Position numbers and translations under genes: made by a program. From an uncultured Acidimicrobiales bacterium (GTDB taxonomy: Bacteria; Actinomycetota; Acidimicrobiia; Acidimicrobiales; UBA10347): a stretch of 34,641 nucleotides of DNA. The notes under the pieces are model-generated. The model searched no databases. It was given only the letters and a program-made list of their open reading frames with translations, and was not told where the DNA came from. The stretch is from the NCBI GenBank assembly GCA_937991435.1, contig CALKPY010000064.1:1-34641 (forward strand), read 5' to 3'. Below, piece by piece: positions 1 through 8,369 of the stretch. Position 1 is the stretch's first letter. Each line of letters begins with the position of its first letter.

Positions 1-3000
1 TCGGATGGGACTACTTCGGTTGTGGCCAGTGCAGGATTTACCATTTCGAATCCCGCCGGTATCGGGTCGAGCAGAGCGACGTGGGTACGACGGCTGTCGG
101 CCACCATTGACAGGCGCACTCTGACACGGGCGCCAGCTTGGATGGTCCATGTGCCATCGGCCGATTGCGCGACATCGTCGTCGGCGTCGATCGCCTCGTA
201 GGAGCGCTGCACAACGAATCCCTGGTCGATGGGTTCTCGCGCGAGGTCGCTCGGCGCGTAGCGAAGCCCTAGCCGGTAATAGAGCCGACCGTCGCCGACC
301 TTATCGACGACGATGTCTTGGCTTCCGACTCCGACCAATTCCTGCATTGGGATAGTTGTCGAATAGCGACCGGTGTCACGTTGAGTGAACGACTGCTCGA
401 AAGCGAAGGTGTCACCAAGCCATGCCCGGGCTACGAAGTCAGGGTCGCTGCCCTCGACTTGTTCGAAGTAGTTTGCTGCCGCAATCAGCACAAAGCTGTT
501 TTCCTGAACGTTATTCCATCGGCCACGGCTGTCGCGAGCTGCGAGTAGCCCGGCGAGTGTCTTGACGACAAGGTCGCTTTGGGGTCGTTGGCGAAGCAAA
601 GCATCGAGCACGACGGCGTCGGATCGACGGTCGGAGTGCAGCAGCAACCACTGTTGGTCGCCATAGTCAGTCGCAAACGTTGCTTGGTTGGCTCGCTCGG
701 TAACCCGATTTTCGAAAAGGCGTTCGATGGCGCCATCGGCTTGCGGATCTGCTGCCACTACCGGCCAGATCCAGGCGATGGCGTCAAGCTGAGGCTCAGC
801 TTGGAGGTCACCCCACAGGGAGAGAGCCTTGTCGAGATCGTCGTCGCCGGCGAGATGGCGCACATGCAGCGCGTACGCGCTGATTGCCTGCTTGGTTTGC
901 GGCGCATAGGAACTGGGCATGTGCGACTCGATCGTGCCGATATGGGCGAGCGACGCGTTGAGCGCTGAACCCGGTACGTCGAAACCGGCGTTTGCCGCGA
1001 TGACGAGGGCATGGGCGGCCTGCACACTCACCCAAGGAATGCTTTCGCGCCCTCGCCGCCACCAGGGGAAGCCCCCGTTGTCGTTCTGCAATTGTATGAG
1101 GCGCTCGATATCGCTCGCGATGATCTCGTTGGCTTGCTCAAGGGTTGGAGCGCCAGCTGTGTCGAACGCTTCGAATACACCGCCAAGTGCCGTCAGAGCG
1201 AGCACTCGCGCCGCAAGAGCGTCACTACTTTGATAGCGATATTCACCGAGATACACGACTGCATCGGTCAAGGAAGACACTGCGGTTGATGAAGTCGACA
1301 CCTCGAGTCCGCCAAACTGCGTGAACACGTTCTCGGGTTCATCGAGCCGCTGACGAATGGACCCACCGTCGATGACCCCATAGGTGGCAAACGCCTCTGA
1401 GGTGGCTGGCGTGTAGACCGGAAACTCGCCTTCGGCCGCGTCGGCGAGGTCACCGCTCGTCGCCGCGATCTGCCAGCGGGCGATCCCGGCCACTTCTGCC
1501 TCCACGTTGAAACGTACTTCGACACGGTCGTTCGCTGGCACCTCAACCGTGACGCCGCGCTCGCCGGTGAGTACGAGGTTGGTTGCGCGCAGAGCGACGT
1601 TGATGGAACGATCCTGAGAGGTCGCATTTTGCACGACGACGGGAAACTCGAACCGGTCTCCAAAGTTTGCGAATCGTGGGGGAGTCGGTCGTACGGTGAT
1701 TGGCAGACGGGCGGTGAGACTCGCTTCGTCTGAGCCGGCAAGTCCGGCATCGGCAGCAGCCACCACCATGATCCGATACCGGGTCAAATTGTCGGGAATG
1801 GGAACCTGAACAAGTACGCGTCCGTCAACGTCGGTTGTCGCTGAGGGTTCAAAGATGGCAAGGGCGTCAAAATCGTCTCGCAGCGATATTGCCTGCGCTG
1901 TTTCGCCGCTCTTTGCTTGGGTAACCGTCGCAGCAGGCGCTCGGGCCAGAGAGTCGTCGGCGGCGGCCATATCGAATGCCCCCTCGGACTGAATCGATCC
2001 GCTACCGAATGCCTCGTCGCCATCAGCCCCAACTGCAGCGTTGGATGACGCGTCTGCTATTTCTTCGCCGTCAGCGACGACGGTCTGAGGCGACGAACGG
2101 TCGCCCAACACGACGGTCGATCGCCCACGAGCGCTTTGTATCCAGGTGCCGAAGTTGCGATAAAACGCGTCGACGGGGTTCTCGAGGTTGTAACCCGTGA
2201 GAGAAAGGACGGCTTCGTCGACCACGATTACGGCCAGATCTGCTCCGGCGACCGGCACGCCGCTTGCGTCGGTGACGCGAACATCGATTTCGGTGTTTGA
2301 TCCCGGGGCCAGCGTGGCGTCGCGGGGAACAGCGTCAACATGCAAGGTTCGCGAGGTGGGGGGCACGGTCAGTGAAATCTGGCCCGACGCAAATGCCGGT
2401 CGCGGCGACGGTTCGGCTGAGCTGGGGCGAAGCGCTGTACCGACCACCTCGATCTGTAGTCCGATACCGGGAATATCTTGTTCTGTGATGTCGACGGCGA
2501 CAACCGCGCTGCCCGCGTCATCGAAGTCGATAATGCGCGTCTCGGAAATCAACCCTCTGGTGACGATGAGAAGGCCGTTGGCATCGGCGAATGGTGCTTG
2601 GACCAGAACCTCGGCGGTTGTGCCCGGCTCGAAGCGTTCGCCAGACGGCACGAGTGTGAGCTGTTCCAAGTCAAGGCGGCGTGACGGTGGCCGGTCGCCC
2701 CCCGAAACCCAGCGTGTCACTTCAGTGAGATTGCGTCGCCCATTTGTATCTTCGAGCGTTGCGGTCACCCGGTAACGGCCGCCCATTTCGGGCTCGAATG
2801 AACACATGACGGGCTGGTCCGCACTGGTGATATCGCAGACCTCGGCGGGGATGTCGACTTCTTGCCAACGTCCTGATTGGAACCGCCACTCGATCAGCGA
2901 GGTGGTCACTGAGATCGGTGCTTCCGCGACGAGATTGCCATCGATGTCAGTCGCGACCACATCGAAATCGAGTCGTTCCCCCGCTGCGATGAAGGTTCGA

Positions 3001-5909
3001 GGGCCGCGCAGTCCTACATACAAATTGGCAGGGTGTGAAAGCAGGTTGGTCGAGCCCGAAACAGGCTGTCGGTTCACATCGAAGGTGGTAGCGGTGGCGG
3101 TCAGCGCAACTGGCCGTGGCTTGCCTTGGGTTGCGACATTGATGGCGAGTTGGTGGGTGCCATCAGGGGCGGTCGTCGACGAAAGGTTGTCGAACACGCC
3201 ACCACCAATTCGTGGGCCGCCAAAGTCGGTGTCTGCGGTGAATCCGGTTTCAGATCCGAAGCCGCCGTTGAACCACCAGGGTTGCCAGACGCCAAAATCA
3301 AAGTCCGGCCATTGTGGCGGCGCGTACGTGGCCGAAACTGCCTCGACCGTCCAGTCAATTGGCGAACTGGCGAGCGCATCGCCGGCGAAATAGCTGGAGG
3401 TGGCGGTGAGAATTGCGTCATCACCATGCAGGTACGGGCCTTGGAACGCCGGTTGCACGGCAACTTCGAAGTCGGGTCGGCGGAACTGTTGAATTGTAAG
3501 CTGATGCCAGTGATATCGATTGTCGCTGCTGCCGGCGAAGGCGTCGGTCTCGAATTGGATGCCACCTGGGCCGAGCGTGATGTCAGTCGGTATTTCAATC
3601 GCCAGATCGAAGCCGCCGAGAGTATTGAGTTCGACCTGCCCGTTCGCGAACTGGTTCCCAAATGCGTCAGTTGCTTCCCACTGAACCTCGGCGCCAGCAG
3701 GTGGCAGGTCGAGCCGTGAAGGAGCAGTCCGTTGACTCTGGCGTATCCACCCTTTTATGTACGCCGTCTCGCCGGGTTTGTACAGGCCCCGGTCATCGGC
3801 TACGTACCAGCGCACGTCGCCGCTAGAGCGGTTGGCTTCAACCCAGAAGTTGCTCAGAATGGCTGTCTGGTCCGCGGTGGTCGCGACCACGGTTTGCGCT
3901 TGTGCTCCTAGGTCGATGAACGCCAGGCCGTCGTCGTTTGTCGTGCCGCTTTGGCGACCTAGGTCGATGGAAGCATCGGCGACCGCCTCGCCGCTGCGCA
4001 GGTCGGTTACCCGAACGACCGCCTGTTCGGTGTCTGCATACGCGTCGATACCCAGGTTCGTTCGCTGCACCCAGACCGCAAACGGTTGATTCTGCCACTC
4101 TCCGGATACGGATTCGGTGGGTGATACTCGAACGACTACATGCCCGGCAGGGCCGAGCTCCGGACCAAGGTCGAGAGCGGTTTCGATGAACTTGTTGGCG
4201 TCTGCTCTAGTCGAAATGTCCCGCTCACCGAGGAACTCCCATTCGGGCTCAAAGCTGCCCTCACCGATCTGCCATCGCTGCTCCCTGTATTGACGCCAGT
4301 CGCGGACAGGATCTACCCGCCAAATTTTGACGCGAAGTTCGTCGTTATTGATTGACGTAACTCTCAACACGGCGTCATCGAGAATCGGATCCAGCGTTAC
4401 GAGATCATTGTTTGGCGGGAACAGCGCTGCTGGGGCGTCGCCGACGGCGAACTCAGCAACGGCGGGTTCGGCGAGCTGCTGGCCGAAGATGTCGGTGAGC
4501 GACGTCTCCACACGTACCCGATAGTCGGTGCGGCCGTCTGTCACCCCGTTGATGACAATCTGGTTGAATGACACACCAACATTCATTGCCTCAATGGCAG
4601 GCTCGACCCGTATGGCTGAGGTGTCGAACGACTCTGTCTCGATTTGATTGCTGAACTCGAGAACGAACGGTTGGCCCGGTTCGCAGTTCTGTCCCCAGCC
4701 GCATCGGCTGGTTGTCAACTCGAGGGGCGCGTAGGTTCGACCCGAAAATCGCTGTGTGGTGGACCCCACTTCGGGCCCTTCAGCCGAAGGCAAACCTTGC
4801 GTAGTGCTGAACTCAATACTCGCATCTGCGGGTAGGCCAGTCTCAGCCCGTACCGCCACCCAACGGCCGTCTGCCGCATTCTGAGTTCTCAACTCGGTTT
4901 CGGCATCTGCTGCGACCTCATCGGCGGACAGCAAGATAAGGGGCACCGCGTTTCCGTCGGCAGTCAACCGCAGGTGGCCGAGCACCTCGGCTGGGGCAAT
5001 GCGCTGATTGAACAAAACAACGAACACTTGGTCGGTAGCCAGAGAATCTGCAGAGTCCGACGACAGCGGAACGACATCGAGTACCTCCGTCGTCGGAGTC
5101 GTAAATGCGAACTGAACGTCGCTTTCGAGTTCCGCCCCTGACACCGCCGTCGTGCCGCTGCGCACCGCAATGCGATAGCTCGTCGACATAGGAGCGCGAT
5201 CGACGAAGTCAGGTACATACTCGAATCGTGCCGTGCGGGTTCCGAGCCAGACCCATCGCCCGGGTAGCTCCGGCGTGATCTCGATCGGAACCTCGGCGAT
5301 GTCGAGTTGATCTGTCGTGCCAAGCGCAACCATCGGTTGGTTGAACGTCACAGAAATGAACGGTGCAATGGCGACGTCGCCATCGGGCTGATACCGAAGC
5401 ACCTCAAGCTTGTCGGGCTCGAGGGCTGTAGGCCTTTGGGCTGCTGCGTCGGGCGGAAAACTGATATCGATCGTCTCGCCCGAACGCGGTGGCGGCCGTG
5501 TCTCGGCCGGTCGTGCGTACTGCACTCGATCACTGCTCAACTCGTCAAGGTCGGGTAGTCGCATGAGTAGGCGGTCAATGTCATCGTCGTCGAGCGCTGT
5601 GGTAGCGACTGCGCGGACGCCGATCGGGGAGCCTGCGCTCGCAGCGGACCCCTCGCTAAGCGACAGGAGTATCTCAGTACCTGAATCGGTATTTTGGCCG
5701 CCGTCAATCGTCAAGGTCACCCCTTCGTCGCGAGGCTTGGTTTCGTCTTGGATCGACCGGATCGCATCAGATGCACCAATGGTTGGAGTCTCGCTTACCG
5801 GCCCATCTGCCCGATTCGACGCCGTGTCACCGGAGCTACAAGCAGTCGCGAGCACCGCGATTGCCGTGAATGAAATGCACAATGCGGACCATCGGGGCGA
5901 TCTTTTCAT
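1..5909 (-). CDS. Alpha-2-macroglobulin family lipoprotein (3' end outside window), thioester lost
   Basis: One uninterrupted minus-strand frame of 1969 codons runs off the left edge. The chosen ATG at 5909 gives a lipoprotein signal (KRSPRW, hydrophobic core, LATAC|SS). An in-frame ATG at 5954 would add 15 residues in front of it. Family signatures appear in the usual order: repeated macroglobulin-like beta domains; DDRGLYKPGETAYIKGW near residue 705; DEAVLSLTGYNLENPVDAFY; then FEPSATTDVDGRV and IPDNLTRYRIMVVA; the bait/TED region with FGGLEVSTSSTA; and near the edge a C-terminal VRVRLSMVADSRRTHVALLD segment. Bacterial A2Ms are envelope proteins thought to trap proteases. At the place where thioester forms read roughly YPYxCxEQ, this protein reads YRYQSSDA (about residues 1558-1565), so Cys, Glu and Gln are all replaced and covalent trapping is not expected. 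The family call is secure; the physiological role is inferred. Confidence 0.93.
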   Translation of the reverse strand, partial: MKRSPRWSALCISFTAIAVLATACSSGDTASNRADGPVSETPTIGASDAIRSIQDETKPRDEGVTLTIDGGQNTDSGTEILLSLSEGSAASAGSPIGVRAVATTALDDDDIDRLLMRLPDLDELSSDRVQYARPAETRPPPRSGETIDISFPPDAAAQRPTALEPDKLEVLRYQPDGDVAIAPFISVTFNQPMVALGTTDQLDIAEVPIEITPELPGRWVWLGTRTARFEYVPDFVDRAPMSTSYRIAVRSGTTAVSGAELESDVQFAFTTPTTEVLDVVPLSSDSADSLATDQVFVVLFNQRIAPAEVLGHLRLTADGNAVPLILLSADEVAADAETELRTQNAADGRWVAVRAETGLPADASIEFSTTQGLPSAEGPEVGSTTQRFSGRTYAPLELTTSRCGWGQNCEPGQPFVLEFSNQIETESFDTSAIRVEPAIEAMNVGVSFNQIVINGVTDGRTDYRVRVETSLTDIFGQQLAEPAVAEFAVGDAPAALFPPNNDLVTLDPILDDAVLRVTSINNDELRVKIWRVDPVRDWRQYREQRWQIGEGSFEPEWEFLGERDISTRADANKFIETALDLGPELGPAGHVVVRVSPTESVSGEWQNQPFAVWVQRTNLGIDAYADTEQAVVRVTDLRSGEAVADASIDLGRQSGTTNDDGLAFIDLGAQAQTVVATTADQTAILSNFWVEANRSSGDVRWYVADDRGLYKPGETAYIKGWIRQSQRTAPSRLDLPPAGAEVQWEATDAFGNQFANGQVELNTLGGFDLAIEIPTDITLGPGGIQFETDAFAGSSDNRYHWHQLTIQQFRRPDFEVAVQPAFQGPYLHGDDAILTATSSYFAGDALASSPIDWTVEAVSATYAPPQWPDFDFGVWQPWWFNGGFGSETGFTADTDFGGPRIGGGVFDNLSSTTAPDGTHQLAINVATQGKPRPVALTATATTFDVNRQPVSGSTNLLSHPANLYVGLRGPRTFIAAGERLDFDVVATDIDGNLVAEAPISVTTSLIEWRFQSGRWQEVDIPAEVCDITSADQPVMCSFEPEMGGRYRVTATLEDTNGRRNLTEVTRWVSGGDRPPSRRLDLEQLTLVPSGERFEPGTTAEVLVQAPFADANGLLIVTRGLISETRIIDFDDAGSAVVAVDITEQDIPGIGLQIEVVGTALRPSSAEPSPRPAFASGQISLTVPPTSRTLHVDAVPRDATLAPGSNTEIDVRVTDASGVPVAGADLAVIVVDEAVLSLTGYNLENPVDAFYRNFGTWIQSARGRSTVVLGDRSSPQTVVADGEEIADASSNAAVGADGDEAFGSGSIQSEGAFDMAAADDSLARAPAATVTQAKSGETAQAISLRDDFDALAIFEPSATTDVDGRVLVQVPIPDNLTRYRIMVVAAADAGLAGSDEASLTARLPITVRPTPPRFANFGDRFEFPVVVQNATSQDRSINVALRATNLVLTGERGVTVEVPANDRVEVRFNVEAEVAGIARWQIAATSGDLADAAEGEFPVYTPATSEAFATYGVIDGGSIRQRLDEPENVFTQFGGLEVSTSSTAVSSLTDAVVYLGEYRYQSSDALAARVLALTALGGVFEAFDTAGAPTLEQANEIIASDIERLIQLQNDNGGFPWWRRGRESIPWVSVQAAHALVIAANAGFDVPGSALNASLAHIGTIESHMPSSYAPQTKQAISAYALHVRHLAGDDDLDKALSLWGDLQAEPQLDAIAWIWPVVAADPQADGAIERLFENRVTERANQATFATDYGDQQWLLLHSDRRSDAVVLDALLRQRPQSDLVVKTLAGLLAARDSRGRWNNVQENSFVLIAAANYFEQVEGSDPDFVARAWLGDTFAFEQSFTQRDTGRYSTTIPMQELVGVGSQDIVVDKVGDGRLYYRLGLRYAPSDLAREPIDQGFVVQRSYEAIDADDDVAQSADGTWTIQAGARVRVRLSMVADSRRTHVALLDPIPAGFEMVNPALATTEVVPS

Positions 5910-6023
5910 GACTCTACGACGTATGCGAATTGGGTGTGGTTCCCGTCGATTCATGAATCGATGGTACGGAAGCGAATCCCAGCGGTCGCAAAGAGGAGAA
6001 TGCGCTCGTAAGGTATGGGGCTG

Positions 6024-6075
6024 GCCCGACGACGCTCGAGCCTGGCGCCCCAACTGCGAGCATTTCGCGTCGGGC
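6024..6075 (+). promoter_or_regulatory. Nested hairpin in the rplM 5' region
   Basis: GCCCGACG (6024-6031) pairs with CGTCGGGC (6068-6075), and inside it GCTCG (6034-6038) pairs with CGAGC (6057-6061) around an 18-base loop. The structure ends 34 bases before the GTG start of rplM. L13 operons in several bacterial groups carry autoregulatory leaders, so this could be an L13 leader, but I see no match to a known leader consensus. The rest of the divergent gap 5910-6109 shows no clear -35/-10 pair. Confidence 0.35.
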
Positions 6076-6109
6076 ATTGATGATCTGCCGATCGCAAGCG
6101 AGACACACT

Positions 6110-6559
6110 GTGAAGACTTTCACCCCAAAACCCACTGATATCGAGCGCGAGTGGTTCGTGGTCGACGCGGAGGGCCTTGTGCTTGGCCGCATGGCCTCAG
6201 AGATCGCGCGTATTCTTCGTGGCAAGCACAAGCCAATTTTTGCCCCGCACGCGGACACTGGCGATCACGTCATCGTGATCAACGCTGACAAGATCGTGCT
6301 CACCGCAGGCAAGGCCGAACGCAAAATGGTGTACCGCCACTCGGGATACCCCGGTGGTCTCAAGACCCGTTCCTATGCTGACCTTCTGCGCGAACGCCCT
6401 GCCGACACGGTGCGCAAGTCGATCACGGGCATGCTTCCACATAATCGTTTGGGCGCCCAGATGGCTACCAAGCTCAAGGTGTATGCCGGTAGTGAGCATC
6501 CACACGGCGCACAAAAGCCGTCCCCGCTCGTAATCGACCACGCACGCGCCCGGTCCTGA
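6110..6559 (+). CDS. rplM: 50S ribosomal protein L13
   Basis: This is a 149-residue protein of the large ribosomal subunit and an early assembly protein that binds 23S rRNA. It has the L13 pattern throughout: [19 protein letters not shown] at the N terminus, [48 protein letters not shown], and the conserved [12 protein letters not shown] near the C terminus. The GTG at 6110 is preferred over an ATG at 6077 because family members begin right at the KTFxPKP motif and the extra residues look like noise. The Shine-Dalgarno sequence is weak. rpsI follows 26 bases later, the usual bacterial L13-S9 pair. Confidence 0.97.
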   Translation: MKTFTPKPTDIEREWFVVDAEGLVLGRMASEIARILRGKHKPIFAPHADTGDHVIVINADKIVLTAGKAERKMVYRHSGYPGGLKTRSYADLLRERPADTVRKSITGMLPHNRLGAQMATKLKVYAGSEHPHGAQKPSPLVIDHARARS

Positions 6560-6585
6560 GCGCACAAGGTCTGAGGAGAACACAC

Positions 6586-6975
6586 ATGAGCTATCTCGTA
6601 CAAGCAACCGGTCGCCGCAAGCGGGCAGTCGCCCGTGTCCGCCTGCTCGAAGGCACCGGTCAAGTCACCATCAATGGCAAGACCGGCGATGAGTACTTCC
6701 CGCAGACGGCACAACGCAACGCCGCCCTGGCATCGTTTGGTCTTACCGAAACGACCGGAATGTTCGACATCGAGGCAAACATCGATGGCGGCGGTATCTC
6801 CGGCCAGGCTGGCGCATTGCGTCTCGGCATCGCCCGTGGCCTGATCGAACTTGATCCTGAGCGTCGCGACGTACTTAAGGCCGCTGGCCATCTTCGCCGT
6901 GACCCTCGTAAGAAGGAAAGCAAGAAGTACGGCCTCAAGAAGGCCCGTAAGGCTCCGCAGTACAGCAAGCGCTGA
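6586..6975 (+). CDS. rpsI: 30S ribosomal protein S9
   Basis: This 129-residue small-subunit protein has a C-terminal tail that reaches the P-site tRNA in the ribosome. Visible signatures are the N-terminal ATGRRKRAVARVRLLEG, the central GGGISGQAGALRLGIARGL, RRDPRKKESKKYG, and the basic tail KKARKAPQYSKR. A strong GAGGAG Shine-Dalgarno lies about 10 bases before the ATG. It is co-oriented with rplM just upstream, and glmM begins 22 bases after its stop, so the three are probably co-transcribed. Confidence 0.98.
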   Translation: MSYLVQATGRRKRAVARVRLLEGTGQVTINGKTGDEYFPQTAQRNAALASFGLTETTGMFDIEANIDGGGISGQAGALRLGIARGLIELDPERRDVLKAAGHLRRDPRKKESKKYGLKKARKAPQYSKR

Positions 6976-6997
6976 TTGCTTCGCCGCAGACCTCGCT

Positions 6998-8332
6998 GTG
7001 GCTTCGCCTACATTCGGAACCGATGGGATCCGCGGCCGCTTCGGCTCGGATCTCACGGTCGCGCTCGCTGAGAAGCTTGCCCGTTGTGCCGGAGTAGTTC
7101 TCGACGGAAGCACCGCGTTCATCGGGCGCGATACGCGAGAATCAGGTCCCGTGCTCACGTCTGCACTCGCCCGTGGTTTTCGCACAGCTGGAATCGAACC
7201 GATAGACATTGGAATTGCTCCGACTCCGGCAGTTGCGTATCTCGCCGCCAAGCAGGGAGCGATCGGCGCCGTTGTTTCGGCATCGCACAACCCAGCGCAT
7301 GACAACGGCATCAAACTGTTCACACGTTCGGGTAACAAGCTTGCTGATCACGAGCAAGCCGCCATCGAGTCCTTGCTCGCCGAGCACGATCCACAGTTCG
7401 CTGGCGATGATTCGGCGCCCGGTGGCGTTGAGCCGCGACTCGAGGCAGACCCGAACCTCATCTCGTCGTGGGTCCATGCCCTAAGGGACACAGTCGAACA
7501 GGACCTGAGCGGGCTGGCGGTTGTCGTAGATGCCGCAAATGGAGCGGGTAGCCATGTGGTCGGGCCGCTGCTCGCCGACCTCGGTATCGACGTGACGATG
7601 CTTCACAATCAACCTGACGGTGTGAACATCAACCACAAATGTGGGTCAACGAGTCCAGCATCTCTCGCTGATGCCGTGGTGCAACGCAACGCGGATCTCG
7701 GTATCGCTCTTGACGGCGATGCTGACCGCCTTGTGGCCGTCGACAACACCGGCACCTTGATAGACGGCGATCACCTGATGGCGATGCTTGCCGTTGACAT
7801 GCGCGACCGAGGCACGCTGGCTGGCGACACGCTTGTCACGACGGTGATGTCGAATCTCGGCCTGCACAAAGCTATGCAACGCGAAGGCATCTCTGTAGTA
7901 GTGACACCAGTCGGTGATCGATGGGTACTCGATGCGTTGCGCTCAAACGGGTGGAGTTTTGGCGGGGAACAGTCGGGTCACCTGATCTTCGCCGACCTCG
8001 CACATACGGGCGATGGCACATTGGCCATGTTGCAGCTTCTCGAGGCGATGGTCCGTAGTGACAGCGATCTTGCGACATTGGCGACTTCAGCGATGACGAG
8101 CTTTCCGCAGGTGCTTCGCAACGTCGCGATCGCGACGTCGGGAGTCAATCTCGATGACCTGGCCGACGAGGTGACCAAGGCCGAGGTCGCCCTAGGTGAT
8201 GATGGCCGTGTGCTCGTGCGAGCGTCTGGGACTGAGCCGGTGATCCGAGTTATGGTCGAAGCCACGTCGGTTGACGAGGCCGATCGCTGGTGCAACGCGT
8301 TGTGCGATGCAGTGCAGACTTGCTTTGGCTGA
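6998..8332 (+). CDS. glmM: Phosphoglucosamine mutase
   Basis: GlmM converts glucosamine-6-phosphate to glucosamine-1-phosphate on the cytosolic route to UDP-GlcNAc, peptidoglycan and other amino sugars. The GTG at 6998 gives 444 residues, the usual length, beginning ASPTFGTDGIRG as in the family. The open frame extends upstream into rpsI, but that part is not homologous. The phosphoserine loop VSASHNP carries the catalytic Ser96. The metal-binding loop reads DGDADR, the sugar-binding part GGEQSGH, and the C-terminal phosphate-binding loop VRASGTEPVIRVMVE. The next enzyme of the pathway in reverse order, a GlmS-like protein, follows after 37 bases. Confidence 0.96.
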   Translation: MASPTFGTDGIRGRFGSDLTVALAEKLARCAGVVLDGSTAFIGRDTRESGPVLTSALARGFRTAGIEPIDIGIAPTPAVAYLAAKQGAIGAVVSASHNPAHDNGIKLFTRSGNKLADHEQAAIESLLAEHDPQFAGDDSAPGGVEPRLEADPNLISSWVHALRDTVEQDLSGLAVVVDAANGAGSHVVGPLLADLGIDVTMLHNQPDGVNINHKCGSTSPASLADAVVQRNADLGIALDGDADRLVAVDNTGTLIDGDHLMAMLAVDMRDRGTLAGDTLVTTVMSNLGLHKAMQREGISVVVTPVGDRWVLDALRSNGWSFGGEQSGHLIFADLAHTGDGTLAMLQLLEAMVRSDSDLATLATSAMTSFPQVLRNVAIATSGVNLDDLADEVTKAEVALGDDGRVLVRASGTEPVIRVMVEATSVDEADRWCNALCDAVQTCFG

Positions 8333-8369
8333 CCGGGCACACGCCCACCCCCGTCATAGACTCCAACGC

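Noticed and set aside
6373..7338. Minus-strand open frame of 321 codons
   Set aside because: It is antisense to rplM, rpsI and glmM, all of which are certain.
8333..8369. glmS riboswitch/ribozyme
   Set aside because: Only 37 bases separate glmM from the GlmS-like gene, far too short for that ribozyme.
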